Assembly: GCA_029378245.1 (NCBI GenBank)
Contig: JARKIF010000026.1
Coordinates: 62,001 to 126,000, forward strand
Source: Roridomyces roridus
Taxonomy: Eukaryota; Basidiomycota; Agaricomycetes; Agaricales; Mycenaceae
Length of the DNA stretch: 64,000 bases
Reading direction: 5' to 3'
The position numbers and the translations under genes are program-made. Position 1 is the stretch's first letter. Each line of letters starts with the position of its first letter. The notes beneath the pieces are model-generated. The model was not told where the DNA came from and made no database searches. It was given only the letters and a program-made list of their open reading frames with translations. Shown piece by piece: positions 22,902 to 34,860 of the stretch.

Positions 22902-23757
22902 TCATAATCGCGCTGCCCGACGCGGACTCGACCAAGGCATACCAATAAACACACCGGTGGCGACCAGCCTTCGTTGTGTGAGGTCCCATACCTTCTTTCC
23001 ATTCAGCCGAGATTCATCCATTCGAAAAAGACGAGGAAAACGCACCTCACATCGACAAGCCGTCGTCTCAGGCGTCGCCGTCAACGTGGTATTGATGAAA
23101 CGCAACTTTGCTCCCAGATCGACAGTATTATAGAAGACGGTGTTGAGGCTTTGCGAGACGCCGCAGATGCCGGAACCACCGGTCGCGTAACCCAGTGCAG
23201 TCACCGCCGATGAAACGGTTCTGGAAGCGGGGTTCTCGGTAAGAAGTGGTCCTACGCCAGTGGTGCAGTGGGAACGTACTCGTCCAGCACGCTGAATACG
23301 AACGCGTTGGCCAGCTTCCCATGCCGATACAATAATGACTCTGCGCGTCCCAGTGAGATCGTTATGCAGCTGTGAACGCCAAAGGAATGGATAGACGGAC
23401 CTTCCTCGATGTCCAGCTCACATACCAAGGTGAGGACCTGACCCTCTCTTAGCGGGTCCACATCCAACGAAACCTCTGTCACGACTTTCTTCCCAGACGA
23501 CAGCCCGTAGAAACACTTCTCCGCCGGGGCATTGAAGAAGTTAAGCCATTTCACTGCGATTTCCTTCACATTGGATGACTGAGTGAGTGCCCACTTCGTT
23601 CGTGGTGGTTCTGTCGCGCTACCTTGACGTCCGAAGGCGCGTTTCCCTTGATTCCGGCAAGGATTGAATCGGGGATCGGGTTGCTGATTATGGCCAGTTG
23701 GCGGCTGACCACGTCGTCGTCCGGGTTGGAGGGCTTGACTTGGGGTTGTGGGGTCAT
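22902..23757 (-). CDS. Hotdog-fold thioesterase, copy 2, intact, about 212 aa
   Basis: Exons on the minus strand: 23757-23623, 23578-23401, 23340-23280, 23220-23046 and 22991-22902. The spliced frame reads 'PIPDSILAGIKGNAPSDVK', 'EIAVKWLNFFNAPAEKCF', 'VVTEVSLDVDPLREGQVL', 'RHGKLANAFVFSVLDE' joined to 'TVSSAVTALGYATGGSG', then 'GVSQSLNTVFYNTVDLGAK', and finally 'WDLTQRRLVATGVFIGMP'. This is a single hotdog domain of the acyl-CoA thioesterase (4HBT/THEM-like) type. The donor GTACGT inside 'LDEY' was chosen because it restores the hotdog helix and works in all copies; a donor 24 bases further on exists here but is lost in copy 3. Confidence 0.8.
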
Positions 23758-24093
23758 TTCCGGGGGTGCCCGGAGGAGGGAGGGAGAGGTGGCCGAAGAC
23801 CGGGAATCACAAGCAGAGTCTTCCGTAATCAGTGACGCGCTTGATCGCCGTCGCTCTCTTCTAACCATGAAGCAAGTCCATCGTCGTTCGACGGTAAATT
23901 CAACGCACTCCTCTGTCTCCGATCGAACACTCTCGACGCCACTGAAAACCCTCTGGAGTCTGGCCGACACCCTTTATTATGAGTCTTTATCCATCCGAAT
24001 TTTTCGTTATTATTCAAGCTTAGTCCGTGGCTTGTAAGTACTAGGTATACGAAGTCCAGTCCTTGTCCTCCTACTCGCTGTATATCCAACCCC

Positions 24094-24540
24094 TCAGTTA
24101 AACAACCCCGCCAACGACGCAGGCATAGCAGCACCGTCGTCGTCGCCAAAGACATCGCTGTGGATGGTCATGACTGGGCTGAAGTTGCCCGAGTCGCCGA
24201 AGACTGTGTATGGGGTCAGCCTGGAGCGCTCTCCCAAACCAAGCAACATTGTTGGACTCACGGCCGAATTGGTATTGGTCGTCGCTGATAACGTAGGGGA
24301 CGGTGATGTCGAGGTGCCCCGCGCGGAGGTCAAAGTCTTTGGCGAGGACGACTGCAGAAGGTGATTTGACGAACATTCACGAGTGAAACCGAAACTCACA
24401 TGGCGCTGTAGAGTTTGCGTGCCGCAAAAACAGGAACGATTCGTTCGTGCCGTTCTCTGGAGCGTTGGTGGCGTCCCTGTCTCGCACGTCAGCCATTTAC
24501 GCAGGGTGGTACGAGAGTTCAGAAAGGATTTTGCTTATCC
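24094..24540 (-). pseudogene. Kre9-like secreted protein, 5'-truncated copy
   Basis: Exons 2 to 4 of the gene at 61598-62206 are present on this strand: 'FLFLRHANSTAP', 'VLAKDFDLRAGHLDITVPYV' and 'VFGDSGNFSPVMTIHSDVFG', ending with TGA at 24096-24094. Part of intron 1 is also recognisable, but homology stops at about 24540 and the first exon with the signal peptide is missing. The copy is therefore truncated and probably dead. It stands head-on to the thioesterase in the same order as at 61.6-63.4 kb, but inverted. Confidence 0.7.
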
Positions 24541-24669
24541 GGAGAAGAACCACGAAGCGCACTGGTGCGCAGCGATCTTAGGGAATGTATAGTTACAGAT
24601 TCTCCGCGCTCCATTTTTACTGGAGTACAGGTAAATCCAATATTCTCAGAGTATACTGCTGCTCACTGC

Positions 24670-24860
24670 TATCCAGATCCCCGTACGACGTCTTGGAAAC
24701 CTGGCTCAATTTTTCACCCCGAGTGGGTCTTTCATTGGCTCCCTCTTTATTTTTAATTCATACCTGTGTGGATCAGAGACCAGCGTTGTGTGCGGGCTCT
24801 TGTTCGTACGAGCTGAGTTCTTGCTCGTCTGATAAAGAAAGAATACCACTGTGGACTGAA
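24670..24860 (+). pseudogene. Single NLR exon relic
   Basis: 'SPYDVLETWLNFSP' followed by the intron-like 'GTGGGTCTTTCATTGG' and 'GATCAGAGACC' matches the C-terminal exon and intron seen at bases 1-130. Neighbouring exons are absent. Confidence 0.45.
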
Positions 24861-25059
24861 TTTTTCATGGTGCGCTCGCGGATTTTCTTTGGCTCGGAAG
24901 TTTCGTTTCCAGTGTCTTTCTTTTTCAGCGAGACCCCGTCTTCCTTTGATACCGAAGTCTCGTCGGGGCAGTTGCTTACACTTTGTCTCGGTCGCAACTC
25001 GGTCCCAGTCGTGGTGCATCAACGCAAGACCAATGTCTGGCCGCGATAATAGGCGATTA

Positions 25060-25096
25060 CAAAAACACCGCCGGCCTGTGTGGGGCAGTGTATCTC
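25060..25096 (+). promoter_or_regulatory. Conserved NLR upstream block (NLR gene 3)
   Basis: 'AAAAACACCGCCGGCC' followed by 'GGGGCAGTGTA' matches the block before the NLR genes at 7.9 and 38.8 kb. Here it is further (about 145-175 bases) from the ATG at 25238, because of extra DNA in the leader. Confidence 0.4.
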
Positions 25097-25237
25097 AGTC
25101 ACAGCACCTGTGTACGGGCTGGACTTGATGATAGCCGATCAACTTGGATGAACCGCAGAGATGTGGCCCGCCCACTGCGCAGTTACATAAGTACTGGTTT
25201 CGACTCTCTCTCTCACGCATCTTGTCTGTTTTCCCCA

Positions 25238-27785
25238 ATGTCCCTGTCCCAGCCTCCCCCACGAGACTACGCCATATCTCGGATTGGAGGAGATAATCCA
25301 GTCCACATCGAGAGCAGTACGTTCAACAGCGTCGCGGGAAACCTGAACGTTTCCCACACCACAAACGTCGGCGAAACCGGTCAGTTCTCGCTCCTACCGG
25401 GACTTTAGTGCTCCTCATCGTTCATTCGCAGGCCTGGACATCCTGCGCCGCGCGTTATGCGAGGACGCCATGCATGACTCGGCCGTCCGCCCTGCCGATC
25501 CCTCTTGTCATCCGGGCACACGGAATGAGATACTACAGCGGCTGGATGAATGGTCCTTCGAGCAGCCCGAAGACAGCGCGCAGGAATCGGCAAGTCCGCC
25601 ATCGCCCAACAGTTCGCCGCAAGTTGCCAAGCTCGCGGTCAATTGGGCGGTTCTTTTTTCTGGAAGCGCCGCGATGCAGGCCGTGGGCACTGGAGGAGTT
25701 TATTCCCCACTCTCGCCTATCAACTCGCCGCTTCATTCCCTGGAATTAGCCCCGTGATACAGCGGGCAGTCGAGATAGACAGGCTCGTCGCCAGCAAGTC
25801 GATGCGTCACCAACTCGAGAAGCTGATCGTCCTGCCGTTTAGAGAGGCGCCAATACTCGCACTTCGTCCCACTCTAGTCCTCGACGGATTGGATGAGTGC
25901 GAAGACCATGCGATACAGACGATGCTCCTGCGATCTCTCATCGACGTTGTGCGCTCGGGAAGAGTTCCCATCCACGTCCTGATCTGCAGTCGCTCGGAAG
26001 CGTATCTGCGCGAGGTCCTTGAGGCCTCTGAGAATTCCGACATCTGTAATGGGCTTCAGATCCACCCAGACGACGCTGCCTCCGCCGACATCTCTCGATA
26101 CCTCACCGACGAGTTCACCCGCATCCACCGAGCTCATACAGGCCGAGGAATTGCATTGGACGATGGCCATGGCTGGCCTGGTGAGGATGTAATTGAGCAG
26201 TTGGTCGAAAGGTCGTCTGGGACCTTCATCTATGCAGCCACCATCGTTCGCTATGTTGACGACGAATACTCACACCCCGTAGATCGTTTGGAGGCCGTTC
26301 TCAGGCTGGATCCATCGAGCACGACTCCTCTGGACGACTTGTACACCCAAATTATTTCAGCCATTCCCGACACATCAGTCCTTGTCCGCGTTTTGCACGC
26401 GATTGTGGAAACCAGGGCTCTAGGCCCCGAACAAATCGACCTTGTGTTGCAGCTGCGTGGAGGGACATCTCGTATCACCTTGCGCGGCCTTCACTCCCTG
26501 CTTCGAATCCCACACGTACGAAACTGGCACCATCCGATCAAACCTGTGAAGCTGCTGCATGCATCCTTCGGAGACTTCCTAGTCGATCCGCAGCGGTCGT
26601 CAGGCTTTTGTGTATCTGGGGAAGATATGCAGATCGGACTGGTGCAGAGCACGGCTTGTGCTCTCGAATCACCGCTCCAGTCGATAGACCCTCGGTAAAT
26701 CTCGAGGCCTCGTGCCAGCTCCATTTCCTGACAACAATTTTCATTTCATAGGTCAGTCAAGACCATCACCTCGGGTTTCCTATGTTCTCTCGTGAAGATT
26801 CCTCCGACAGAGAATTTATTCCCCATCTTGTACAATGCACACTTCCAGCACCTCGCATATACCCATGGTTCCCGAGAAGAGGTCCGTGCTACTCTCACCT
26901 GGCTGCAAGTGAGCTTGTATTTCCTCACGGTGACAAAAGCTCAATCTACGCAGCGGTATTCACCTCGAGCTCTCCCTTCGGACCTCGTTGAAACCTGGGC
27001 AGATTTGTGTGCCCTCCGGAAAGGTCGCGAACATGATTTTCATCAACACCTTTCTTTCCTTTTCAGCCGCCAGTCAGCCTCAGAGCAACGAAATGTTTAC
27101 ACGAGTTTTATCCGGCAATTTAGGATTGCTCTCATTCATCCGCGTCACCTCCATCGTTGGACTGCCAAGCGTTGGACAGTTCATCGGGTTCGGATATCTA
27201 GATCTCACAGATGAAACAGCACTGCTCGATCTGCTCGGGCTGACGCCACCTGCGCTACTTCCTGAGTAGCCCCGACAGGTGCGGGGCTTTGTACATGCCC
27301 CCAGAAGTAATATTGCGCTTCATGGCCTTGCGATGTATAAGTCGCATGAATGCCACTTTACACAGCAACAAATTTCTAAAATTCGATCGGTGAGTTCTGG
27401 CATAATCCTTCCGAGAACCGAGACCTTGAACTCGATAATAGGGCGTGGATTTTGGATATGAGCCGCTGCAAGCCCGACGAGATCGTCTTCGATGCCCTTG
27501 CGCATCTGGACCTTTCTCAGTTCTGTGCAAGACTCGAACCCGACCAGGAATATCACATGGAGTGTCATTCTGGTTTTCTCCATCCATACTTTTTCGAAAA
27601 AATCTTGGTCTGGTTGCGGGTAAGGCCTCTTCCAGTCACGCGCATGATCAGACTAATTATTCGCACAGCGGTCTGGAACACCTCCGCATATAATTCAATC
27701 ATGGGAACGACAAAAGACCGTTGTGGAGGAATGCCGCACTCGTCTTCTCAACGTGTTCTGGGCCAGACTTGAAAAGACTCTGTAA
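25238..27785 (+). pseudogene. NACHT-NTPase (NLR-like) gene 3, frameshifted
   Basis: Exon 1 (25238-25379) keeps 'STFNSVAGNLNVSHTT', and exon 2 from 25432 starts normally ('CEDAMHDSAVRPADPSC'). At about 25577-25581 a 22-base deletion removes the strand before Walker A (paralogues: 'ILWLHGC' or 'IFWLNGC') and shifts the frame, so translation stops early. The sequence downstream is a good NACHT frame again ('AGIGKSAIAQQF', 'LVLDGLDECED', up to 26698). A second lesion near 27250-27275 shortens and shifts the C-terminal exon between 'LLDLLGL' and 'RCGALYMPPE'. The last exons are recognisable to TAA 27785. Two independent frame lesions argue against a functional product, although a downstream ATG could give an NTPase lacking its N-terminus. 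Confidence 0.8.
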
Positions 27786-28330
27786 AATCCAGCTTACATG
27801 TAACGCTAGAGAATCCCTTGTAGATTCCAACTACGCATCGGCGCCGGCGGGGTGCTGGAGGAAGAAAGGGCAGCGCAGGGTTTAGAACTCTCTCCTCTAA
27901 GTATCCTGGAATCTCACTGATTTCTGGCGGATATAGTAAGTAATTCTTAACCGGACTTGGTTTGTTGGCCAGTAAGCACAGCAGTCGCTCTCGGTGAATG
28001 GGGAACTAAACATATCGCCGGCCGTTTTCTTTCACAGCACCAGCATCGCCTCCTTCTCGATCCTTGCTTTCGACCACTGTAGCTACGCCATGCCTCCGCT
28101 CATTGAAGGCCACCAACCCGTCCACATTGCGAACAGTACTTTCAATAGTGTCGCAGGAAATATGAACGTTTCCAACTGTTACCGCACGACCAACGTCGGC
28201 CACAGTGGTGAGTACATCTCCCTCCCAATCGACTGTCCCCAACTTCACGCCACTTCAACAAAAGGGATGGATATCCTGCTCAACTCAGTGGCTGTCGACG
28301 CCGTGCACAACTCAGCCGTTCGCCCTACCG

Positions 28331-29885
28331 TGTCGCAAAAATCCAAATTGGGAGATAAGCATTTATAAGTGTTTACAGCCCGTATAGGCCGTTTACAAGG
28401 GTATTACAAGTAGTTTATATCTGGCTTGTGAGTGTTTACAACCCATCTTGTCACAGATAACTGTATATGACTTGTTTATGAGTAGGCTGCAACCCAGCCC
28501 AGGCTCAGAGAGAGAACTGAAGCAAGTATAATCAATTGCCACCGCCTCTGAGGAACCAATCACTGTCTATATAGTAAATAGCCTTCTCCTTACGACTCCC
28601 GAACGCGTTGATCATGTGGGCACCTCGCACAAAGTACTTGGGTAGCATGAACATCGTCCGCTCCTCGAAAATCCGGCAATTCTCCCACATTGTGTTTGGC
28701 CGCCACCTTGCATCCTTGTAGGTTGAACAAGAGCCACATCCTCCTCACGGCCTGAGGGTAAGGAGCATCTGAAAAGGTAGAGCGGACAGACGCCGACACG
28801 TCTCGATCATGGTCACGTCGCTCTATGCGGAGTCATAAACGGACAGGTAAAGGTTTTTCGTGGGACGCACTTGGCTCCAGCTCATCCTCCACGGCCCTCA
28901 GGCGATGTTCCAACTCAGATATGCGACGACGAAGAGGTTTTGTAGCGTGGGACTCCCGTACCTTTAAATTAGAGATTGGCCGGAGAGGAAGACGACCCTG
29001 ATCGACAGTATTGGACGGCGGTGCCGCCCGCGGGGCTGACGATGGACGCATCCGAGTCGGTGTCGTACTCAGTCGCCGGGACATGGGTTGTGGACGAAAT
29101 AGAGCGGTGTAGTTTCGGGCGAGCCATGGCAAGACGAGAGGCAGAGGAATGCGTCCGAAAATGGCAAGCCCCACAGTGGAGCTCGGTGAGCTATATCAAG
29201 CCGTGCCCTGTTACCGGCGTGACGTACCTCTCTTCTTCTCGTCCCACCACCAGTGACCACCCCCATCCCCCATCTCCCTCCAACGCCCCTCCTCACCAGC
29301 CGTATGTCCATCCGCCACAGTGGGGTCGCCCTTGACTGACTGCGCAGTCCGCCACCCTCTTCAGCCGCCGCACTCTTCTTCTCCATCCATCCGCTCCCGC
29401 CCTGCGTGCGTGTCCAGCCTCCCCGTGCATATCTCAACTCACCGTGCTTGACTTGACAGTCTCATAGTATCATCTTAGTCGGAGTGCACTATCTCTCGGT
29501 ACGCCTGGCCCTTCCGCCGATGTAGCCATGCGCTAACTTTCCCACCAGCTCCACCTCGCTCCGTCGTTCTCCGTTGCTTCGTAGCCTGTCCTAGACTCCT
29601 AGTGTTGTCTCATCCTGTTAGTATATAGTTTGAATGCAAGTTCTTTGTGCTGCTTTCGTGCATTTCGATGGTGAATGGATGGGAACGGGGAACAGGAAGC
29701 CATCTGATGAGTCGTCAGTCATATATACAGGCTTATAAAGCCAATAATCACTTATAAGTGCGTATCCACAGACCGGCCGGTTATACTGCTTTATCTGCTT
29801 TTTCCAGACTTATACGCCGCCCGCTCAGTTTATGAACTTATAGGTCCGTATGACCACTGATAATCCAGTTTGGATTTTTGCGACA
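28331..29885. mobile_element. 1.56-kb DNA transposon in exon 2 of NLR gene 4
   Basis: The ends are a perfect 17-base inverted repeat, 'TGTCGCAAAAATCCAAA' and its reverse complement. The flanks fit a 2-bp duplication (CG), and joining them rebuilds the NLR frame. The sub-terminal DNA is rich in 'TTATAAGTG'-like repeats at both ends. The superfamily is not certain; CACTA/Plavaka-type elements with very short duplications are one possibility. Confidence 0.75.
28532..28760 (-). CDS. Coding remnant inside the 1.56-kb transposon
   Basis: A minus-strand frame ending with TGA at 28534-28532 reads 'RPNTMWENCRIFEERTMFML', 'KYFVRGAHMINAFGSRKEK' and 'IYYIDSDWFLRGGGN'. The residue pattern looks like a real protein (Trp, Cys and Tyr rich, no stops). 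Upstream, another frame ('YPQAVRRMWLLFNLQ') and a basic Ser/Pro-rich segment with a heptad-like 'RRRISELEHRLRAVEDELE' at about 28880-28940 may be earlier exons. I do not recognise the family; it may be a captured host gene or part of a transposase. Confidence 0.4.
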
Positions 29886-32072
29886 CGATCCCGCCTGCCA
29901 TCCGGGTACTCGGAGTGCGGTATTGGATTGGCTGAATGAATGGGCCTTGGAGAAGCCTGCAGAGAGCATCATACTTTGGCTACACGGCTGCGCCGGCATC
30001 GGTAAATCTGCCATTGCTCAACAATTCGCGGCCAGCTGCCACGACCGAGGTCAACTCGGCGGCTCCTTCTTTTTCAAGCGAGGCGATGCCAGCCGTGGAA
30101 GTTGGCGAACGCTGCTTCCTACCTTGGCTTACCAGCTCGCAATTTCATGTCCTGAGCTCCGGATCGCGATACAATCCACAGTTCAGACGGACAGACTCGT
30201 TCTCAACAAATCCATGGGCCTTCAGCTTGAGGCCCTGATCGTCGAGCCGTTTACGAAAGCCCACGCAATGGAGTCTCGTCCCATACTCGTTGTCGACGGC
30301 CTGGACGAGTGCGACGACCACGCCGTGCAAATTCGGCTGGTCCAAGCTCTCATCAGTGCTGTGCGCGCTGGACGGCTCCCGGTCCATATCCTCATTTGCA
30401 GCCGTTCCGAACCACATATCGGCGAGATCCTTCTGGCCGCCAACAATGGCGACGTCTGTCGAGATTATGCAATCCGCCCCGACGCGACGGCGTACGCGGT
30501 CATTTCTCGATTCCTGATAAACAAATTTGCACGACTTGGTCAGATCTATGCCGCCCGCGGAATCACGTTGGAGGATAACTGGCCCGGGGATGAGGTGATC
30601 AAACAGCTGGTCAAAAGGTCGTCCGGCACCTTCATCTATGCATCAACCGTGATTCGTTACATCGACGATGAATACTCCCACCCTGTGGATAGTTTGGAAG
30701 CTGTTCTCAGTCTGGATCCGTCCAGCACCACTCCTCTTGACGACCTGTACACCCAAATTCTTTCAGCCATTCCCAACAAACCAGTCCTTCTCCGTGTGTT
30801 GCACGCGATCATGGAAACAGATTTGGCTGTCGAAGAAATCGACATGGCGCTTCAGTTGCGCCGAGGGACGTCTCGTATCACTCTCCGCGGTCTGCATTCC
30901 CTGCTCCATGTTCCGCCTGTTCGAATCTTAGACCCTTGGGTCAAACGTGTAAAATTCCTGCACGCATCCTTCCAAGACTTTCTGGGCGACCCGCGGCGGT
31001 CATCTGGCTTTTGTATATCTGGGCAAGACTTGCAAATCACATTTGTGCACAGCATGGCTGGTGCTCTCGAATCGTGGCTCCAGCCGCTGGAGTTTGTGTG
31101 AGTTTTCAACACGCCATTGAGTTCATTCTGTGTACTTACATTTGCCAACAGGGTGATCGCCTGCAGTTTCCTGCATTCTCTCGTCAAGATCCCCCCTACA
31201 GAAACTACATTCGCCATCTTGCGCAATGCCAATGTCCAGGACCACGCATACAGGTACGGGTACGAAGCGCATGCAGGTGCTATTCTCACTTGGCTCGAGG
31301 TGAGTTCTGGTGTCTACAAAGGTCACCATAGCTAAATTTTTGCAGCGTTATTCACATTCCCCTTTGGACCTCATTGAAACCTGGGCAGATTTGAGCCACC
31401 TCCAAGACGAAAGCCTAGAAGATCTACCATGGCATGTACGTCTTGCCTTCCCTCTCGCTCCATTCGCTAGTTCATCCACATTTGTGCATCAGACTCGATC
31501 TCAAAGCGACGAAATTTTTGTTCGGATTGTATCAGAAGATCCAGAATTTCTCTCATTCCTCCGTATCATGTCCGTTGCTGCCCCGGGCCTGTCAGATATA
31601 CCGGCACTCGATCTGCTTGGACTGAAGTGGGATGCTCTTCGTCCCCATGTAAAATTCCCCTTTCACGTCCTGCGCGACTTCCTCTGTGACCCCGAGAGAT
31701 GCGGAGCCTTGTATCTGTCGGAACAAGACACGTTGCGCTTCATCGCCCTACGATGCATGAGCCGCATGAATGACATTCTGCTCACCAACAATTTCTTCCA
31801 GTTCAATCCGTGAGTCCGTACACAATCACTCCGATAGCAGAGGACTTTAACTTGGAACAGGCATTGGATTGCCCCATTATGCAGCTGCGAACCTGACGAG
31901 GTCGTCTTCGGTTCCCTTGAGCATCTGGACCTTTCTCAGTTCTGTGGAAGACTCGAGTGCGACAAGGAGTATCACTGGGCGTTTCACGACGGTGTTCTCA
32001 ATCCAGAGTCTTTTGTGCAAATCTTGGACTGGCTACGTGTAAGTCCGATGCAACAATCGCAACTGCACTGAC

Positions 32073-34188
32073 GGGCTCCTATATTTTGCCGCACTACCGC
32101 ACTTTTGCCGCCACCACTACCGCGCTGCACCGCGCCGCGCCGCCAAGTGCCGCAGCTTTTGTCACACTGCCGCGGTCTCACACTGTTCGACTACCGCAGC
32201 CTCCGCGGCACTACCACTATTTTTAAAAACTCTTTGTTTCCAGCAAATTAGAGCATTTTCTTCTTCCCCACGTTGCCTTCCGTCGGACTTATGGATGTAC
32301 AGTCAACATATTGGGTATTCATGTCAAATGAAAAATTCAGTCCTGGTCTGTTCTGGGACCGATTCTTCGCCCAAGACCATTCAAACGAATGTCGAACAAT
32401 GAATTCAAGTAAGTAACCGCCTCTGGGCAATCAAATATGACATTAAACATAAGATGATGCTATTTAGCAGGTCTAGTGTGTCTACGACTTCTGCCGAGGA
32501 TGTTTCATCGCCCTCCCTTCCGCAGATTCAAATACCTCAGCCATCTCTTGCCGCCCACGACTCCTGACATATCTATAAATGTTAGAACGAACTTCCGGGT
32601 TGACTGTGACCGCCAGAGTAGGCCGTGGATCTTGAACGAGGGATGGTCCGCGACGGCGGTAACCTGCTGCATCCCTCACAACGTGTGTCGCAATGAATGC
32701 CTGTGGTTTCTCGGTCTCCTCCACCCCATCCTCAGACTTTGCGTACCAGAACATTTCGAGAGCCACAGCCTGCACCGTGTTCGACTTGATGGCAACCACA
32801 GTGCCGTTGAGGAAATCAGCAAGCAGATCCCCGTTCAGATTGTACGGTTCGTTGAGCTGATTCTGGGCCCACAAAAGCTCCAGGAGCACGCTGCCAATTG
32901 TACCGACCCGGTCCGCACGCTCCGACACCTCCAAGTGAGCCAAGGTTTCATGGTGGAGTAGTTCGGAGAGGGCATCCATTATGTCCGATGAACTAGACTC
33001 GGGAGTCGGAACCTTGCTGTGATTTATTTGACTCGCGTCGCCGAGCGGCTACTTAGCCTACTCCGAGGGACTCAGGGTAAGATACCCCATGCCGGGCTAT
33101 TTCATCACAAGAACTTCTCGTGAGCTCTGGAAACCTGTTTTATGACCGTAAGTCAAGTGGTGGCAGAAAGTGCTAAGCCTCAATAAGTATGCGATGATCT
33201 TGAAGTCGCTGGCAGGTGTACACAAGTTCAATTGTATGACCGCCGCAGTGCACGCGTGAAGGAATTGGCCAGTTATACCACCGCCAGAGTCCTTGATATT
33301 TCTTATTGGTCTAGATCGTGCCGCATCATGGTGGATGAGCTCAATCGGACTCAATCCCCAGAATGCCCGCCTTACTTAACTTTGATTTATCTTTGGATTG
33401 GTTCGTAGAGAACAAAAACGGTCACTGCAGGTCAAGTCCTCTATGCATGTAGTTTTGATTTCACACACAATATGGAGTTCCATAATTTTGAGGTGTGCCG
33501 CAATCCTTAAGCCAACTACCGCGGTGGCTGTACCGCGGTACTTGGTGCATGTTTGCTTGAACTGTGCTCACCCTTCATTTTGGCACATTAACCCGACACA
33601 CGGATGTTGCAAAACTACTGCGTCCCCACCGCGCCGACTGGCGCCACTACCGCGGTCCTTCCGCAGGGCTGTCACACTGCCGCGCTGCTAGTGCCGCGCC
33701 ACTACCGCGCCATTATCGCGCTGCAGTGCCGCGCCGCGAGATTGCCGCGCCGCAGAGATATGTTACCGCACTTTTCAAGTGCCGCGCCGCGAGCGGTACC
33801 GCGCCGTGCCGCCACTACCGCACTTCGCAGATTTCACGAGACCTTCCCAAAACTTGTTTGAGGCCGAGTACCTGGTAATCAAACATGTGTTAACCTTCAT
33901 TTAAACTCCACCTATCTACAGTCCCTTGTTCAACAGGAATCATGGGTCTATTGAGAAGAAGGGTACAAGCAAGGATTTTGTTCAAGGCCATTCAAGGTGG
34001 AGTACTAGATGATCAAACATGTCTTGGACTCCCATTCAAAGTTTATTCATTCACAATGTCTAGTTCGACTCCAATTATGAGCTTCTTGAGAAGAGTAGTG
34101 GATGTAGGGAATTTCAGTGCCGCGCCAACTGCCGCGCCGCTACCGCGATTACCGCCGCGGCAGTAGCGCGGCGATTTATCGAGACCCC
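32073..34188. mobile_element. 2.1-kb element in the last intron of NLR gene 4 (hAT- or MULE-like)
   Basis: The 9-base direct repeat TGCACTGAC flanks it (32064-32072 and 34189-34197); removing one copy and the insert restores a normal 45-base intron. The ends are weak inverted repeats (GGGCTCC versus GGGGTCTC). Arrays of 'CCGCGCC' and 'ACTACCGC' motifs lie near the left end (32090-32225), around 33625-33840 and at the right end (34118-34175), like the sub-terminal binding repeats of hAT elements. One long minus-strand ORF lies inside. Confidence 0.7.
32482..32979 (-). CDS. Unrecognised 165-aa protein inside the intronic element
   Basis: An uninterrupted frame with 'LLHHETLAHLEVSERADRVG', 'LELLWAQNQLNEPYNLNGDL', 'AVALEMFWYAKSEDG', 'FIATHVVRDAAG' and 'VTVNPEVRSNIYRYV'. 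The composition (mixed charged and hydrophobic helices) looks like a genuine soluble protein. No motif allows a family call. It could be cargo of the transposon or a fragment of a larger gene. No promoter was recognised. Confidence 0.45.
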   Translation of the reverse strand: MDALSELLHHETLAHLEVSERADRVGTIGSVLLELLWAQNQLNEPYNLNGDLLADFLNGTVVAIKSNTVQAVALEMFWYAKSEDGVEETEKPQAFIATHVVRDAAGYRRRGPSLVQDPRPTLAVTVNPEVRSNIYRYVRSRGRQEMAEVFESAEGRAMKHPRQKS

Positions 34189-34582
34189 TGCACTGACTGT
34201 TCATACAGAGATGGCCCACTACACCTCCTCATATCATTCAATCATGGGAAAGACAGGAGGCCGCCGTTCGGGAATGTTCCTCTCGTCTCCGGGAATTTGG
34301 ACAGTCTCATCGCATGTAATACACGGTCGTACGCACGGGACTGAATATTGAACGTCGAGCGAGACGAAAGAAAAGGAAGAGAAAAAGCTGGTGTAAGATG
34401 TTTGCTACGCAACACATCACCTACCGTGGAACGGGGTCCTCTACGCAGAATGGACTTCACTGAACGCAAGCTTCAGATGCTACGAGGGGTTGGAAACGAG
34501 CGTGTCCTGAAGGCCGACGAAACGCCTGAACGAATTGAATTATGTGAACCAAGTTCCAACGTGGGGAGTGTGCTGGAGAGTA

Positions 34583-34860
34583 GCGAGTTGAATTTGAACC
34601 AAGGTGGTGGAGTGTCCTGTCCAGAGTTGGTTCGGACTTCGAGTCTTTAGCTGGAATGCAATAAAGACTTGAATTAAGTGAATGCTTGCGGCTGCCGAGT
34701 CGACTTTGCGGGAGCCAAAAGAGAGGCTAGCGGTAACCTATCCTCCGGTCCCGAATCGAACGGGCTCTTCTGCATACGTCACGCCGCCCCTGGGCTGCAT
34801 TTGATCTAATGCAGACGCACGCCGCGTGCTAGTACCGGACGTAAAATCACAGGCAGGGTG
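34583..34860 (-). repeat. tRNA-like SINE-type repeat, copy C
   Basis: Minus strand: 'CCGGTACTAGCACGCGGCG' (D-arm-like), then the T-arm-like 'CCCGTTCGATTCGGG' and the shared body with 'CCAACTCTGGACAGGACAC'. About 30 bases more than in copy D lie between the two tRNA-like parts. Confidence 0.5.

Larger units (their letters stand above)
28090..34319 (+). pseudogene. NACHT-NTPase (NLR-like) gene 4, split by two transposons
   Basis: Exon 1 (28090-28207) encodes a variant N-terminus with 'HIANSTFNSVAGNMNVSN'. Exon 2 starts at 28265 and breaks at 28330 inside the linker 'SAVRPT', where a 1555-bp element is inserted; the frame resumes at 29886 with 'DPACHPGTRSAVLDWL'. The motor is intact: Walker A 'GCAGIGKSAIAQQF', Walker B 'ILVVDGLDECDD'. 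Later exons follow the family pattern to about 32039. The last intron has grown by 2.1 kb through a second insertion (32073-34188), and the final exon 'PPHIIQSWERQ' is at 34209-34319. The gene is the most diverged of the cluster. The exon insertion should abolish the full-length protein unless it is spliced out. Confidence 0.8.

Noticed and set aside
32073..34188. CCGC-rich arrays as CpG-island-type promoters
   Set aside because: They cluster at both ends of an insertion bounded by a 9-base duplication, which points to sub-terminal transposon repeats.
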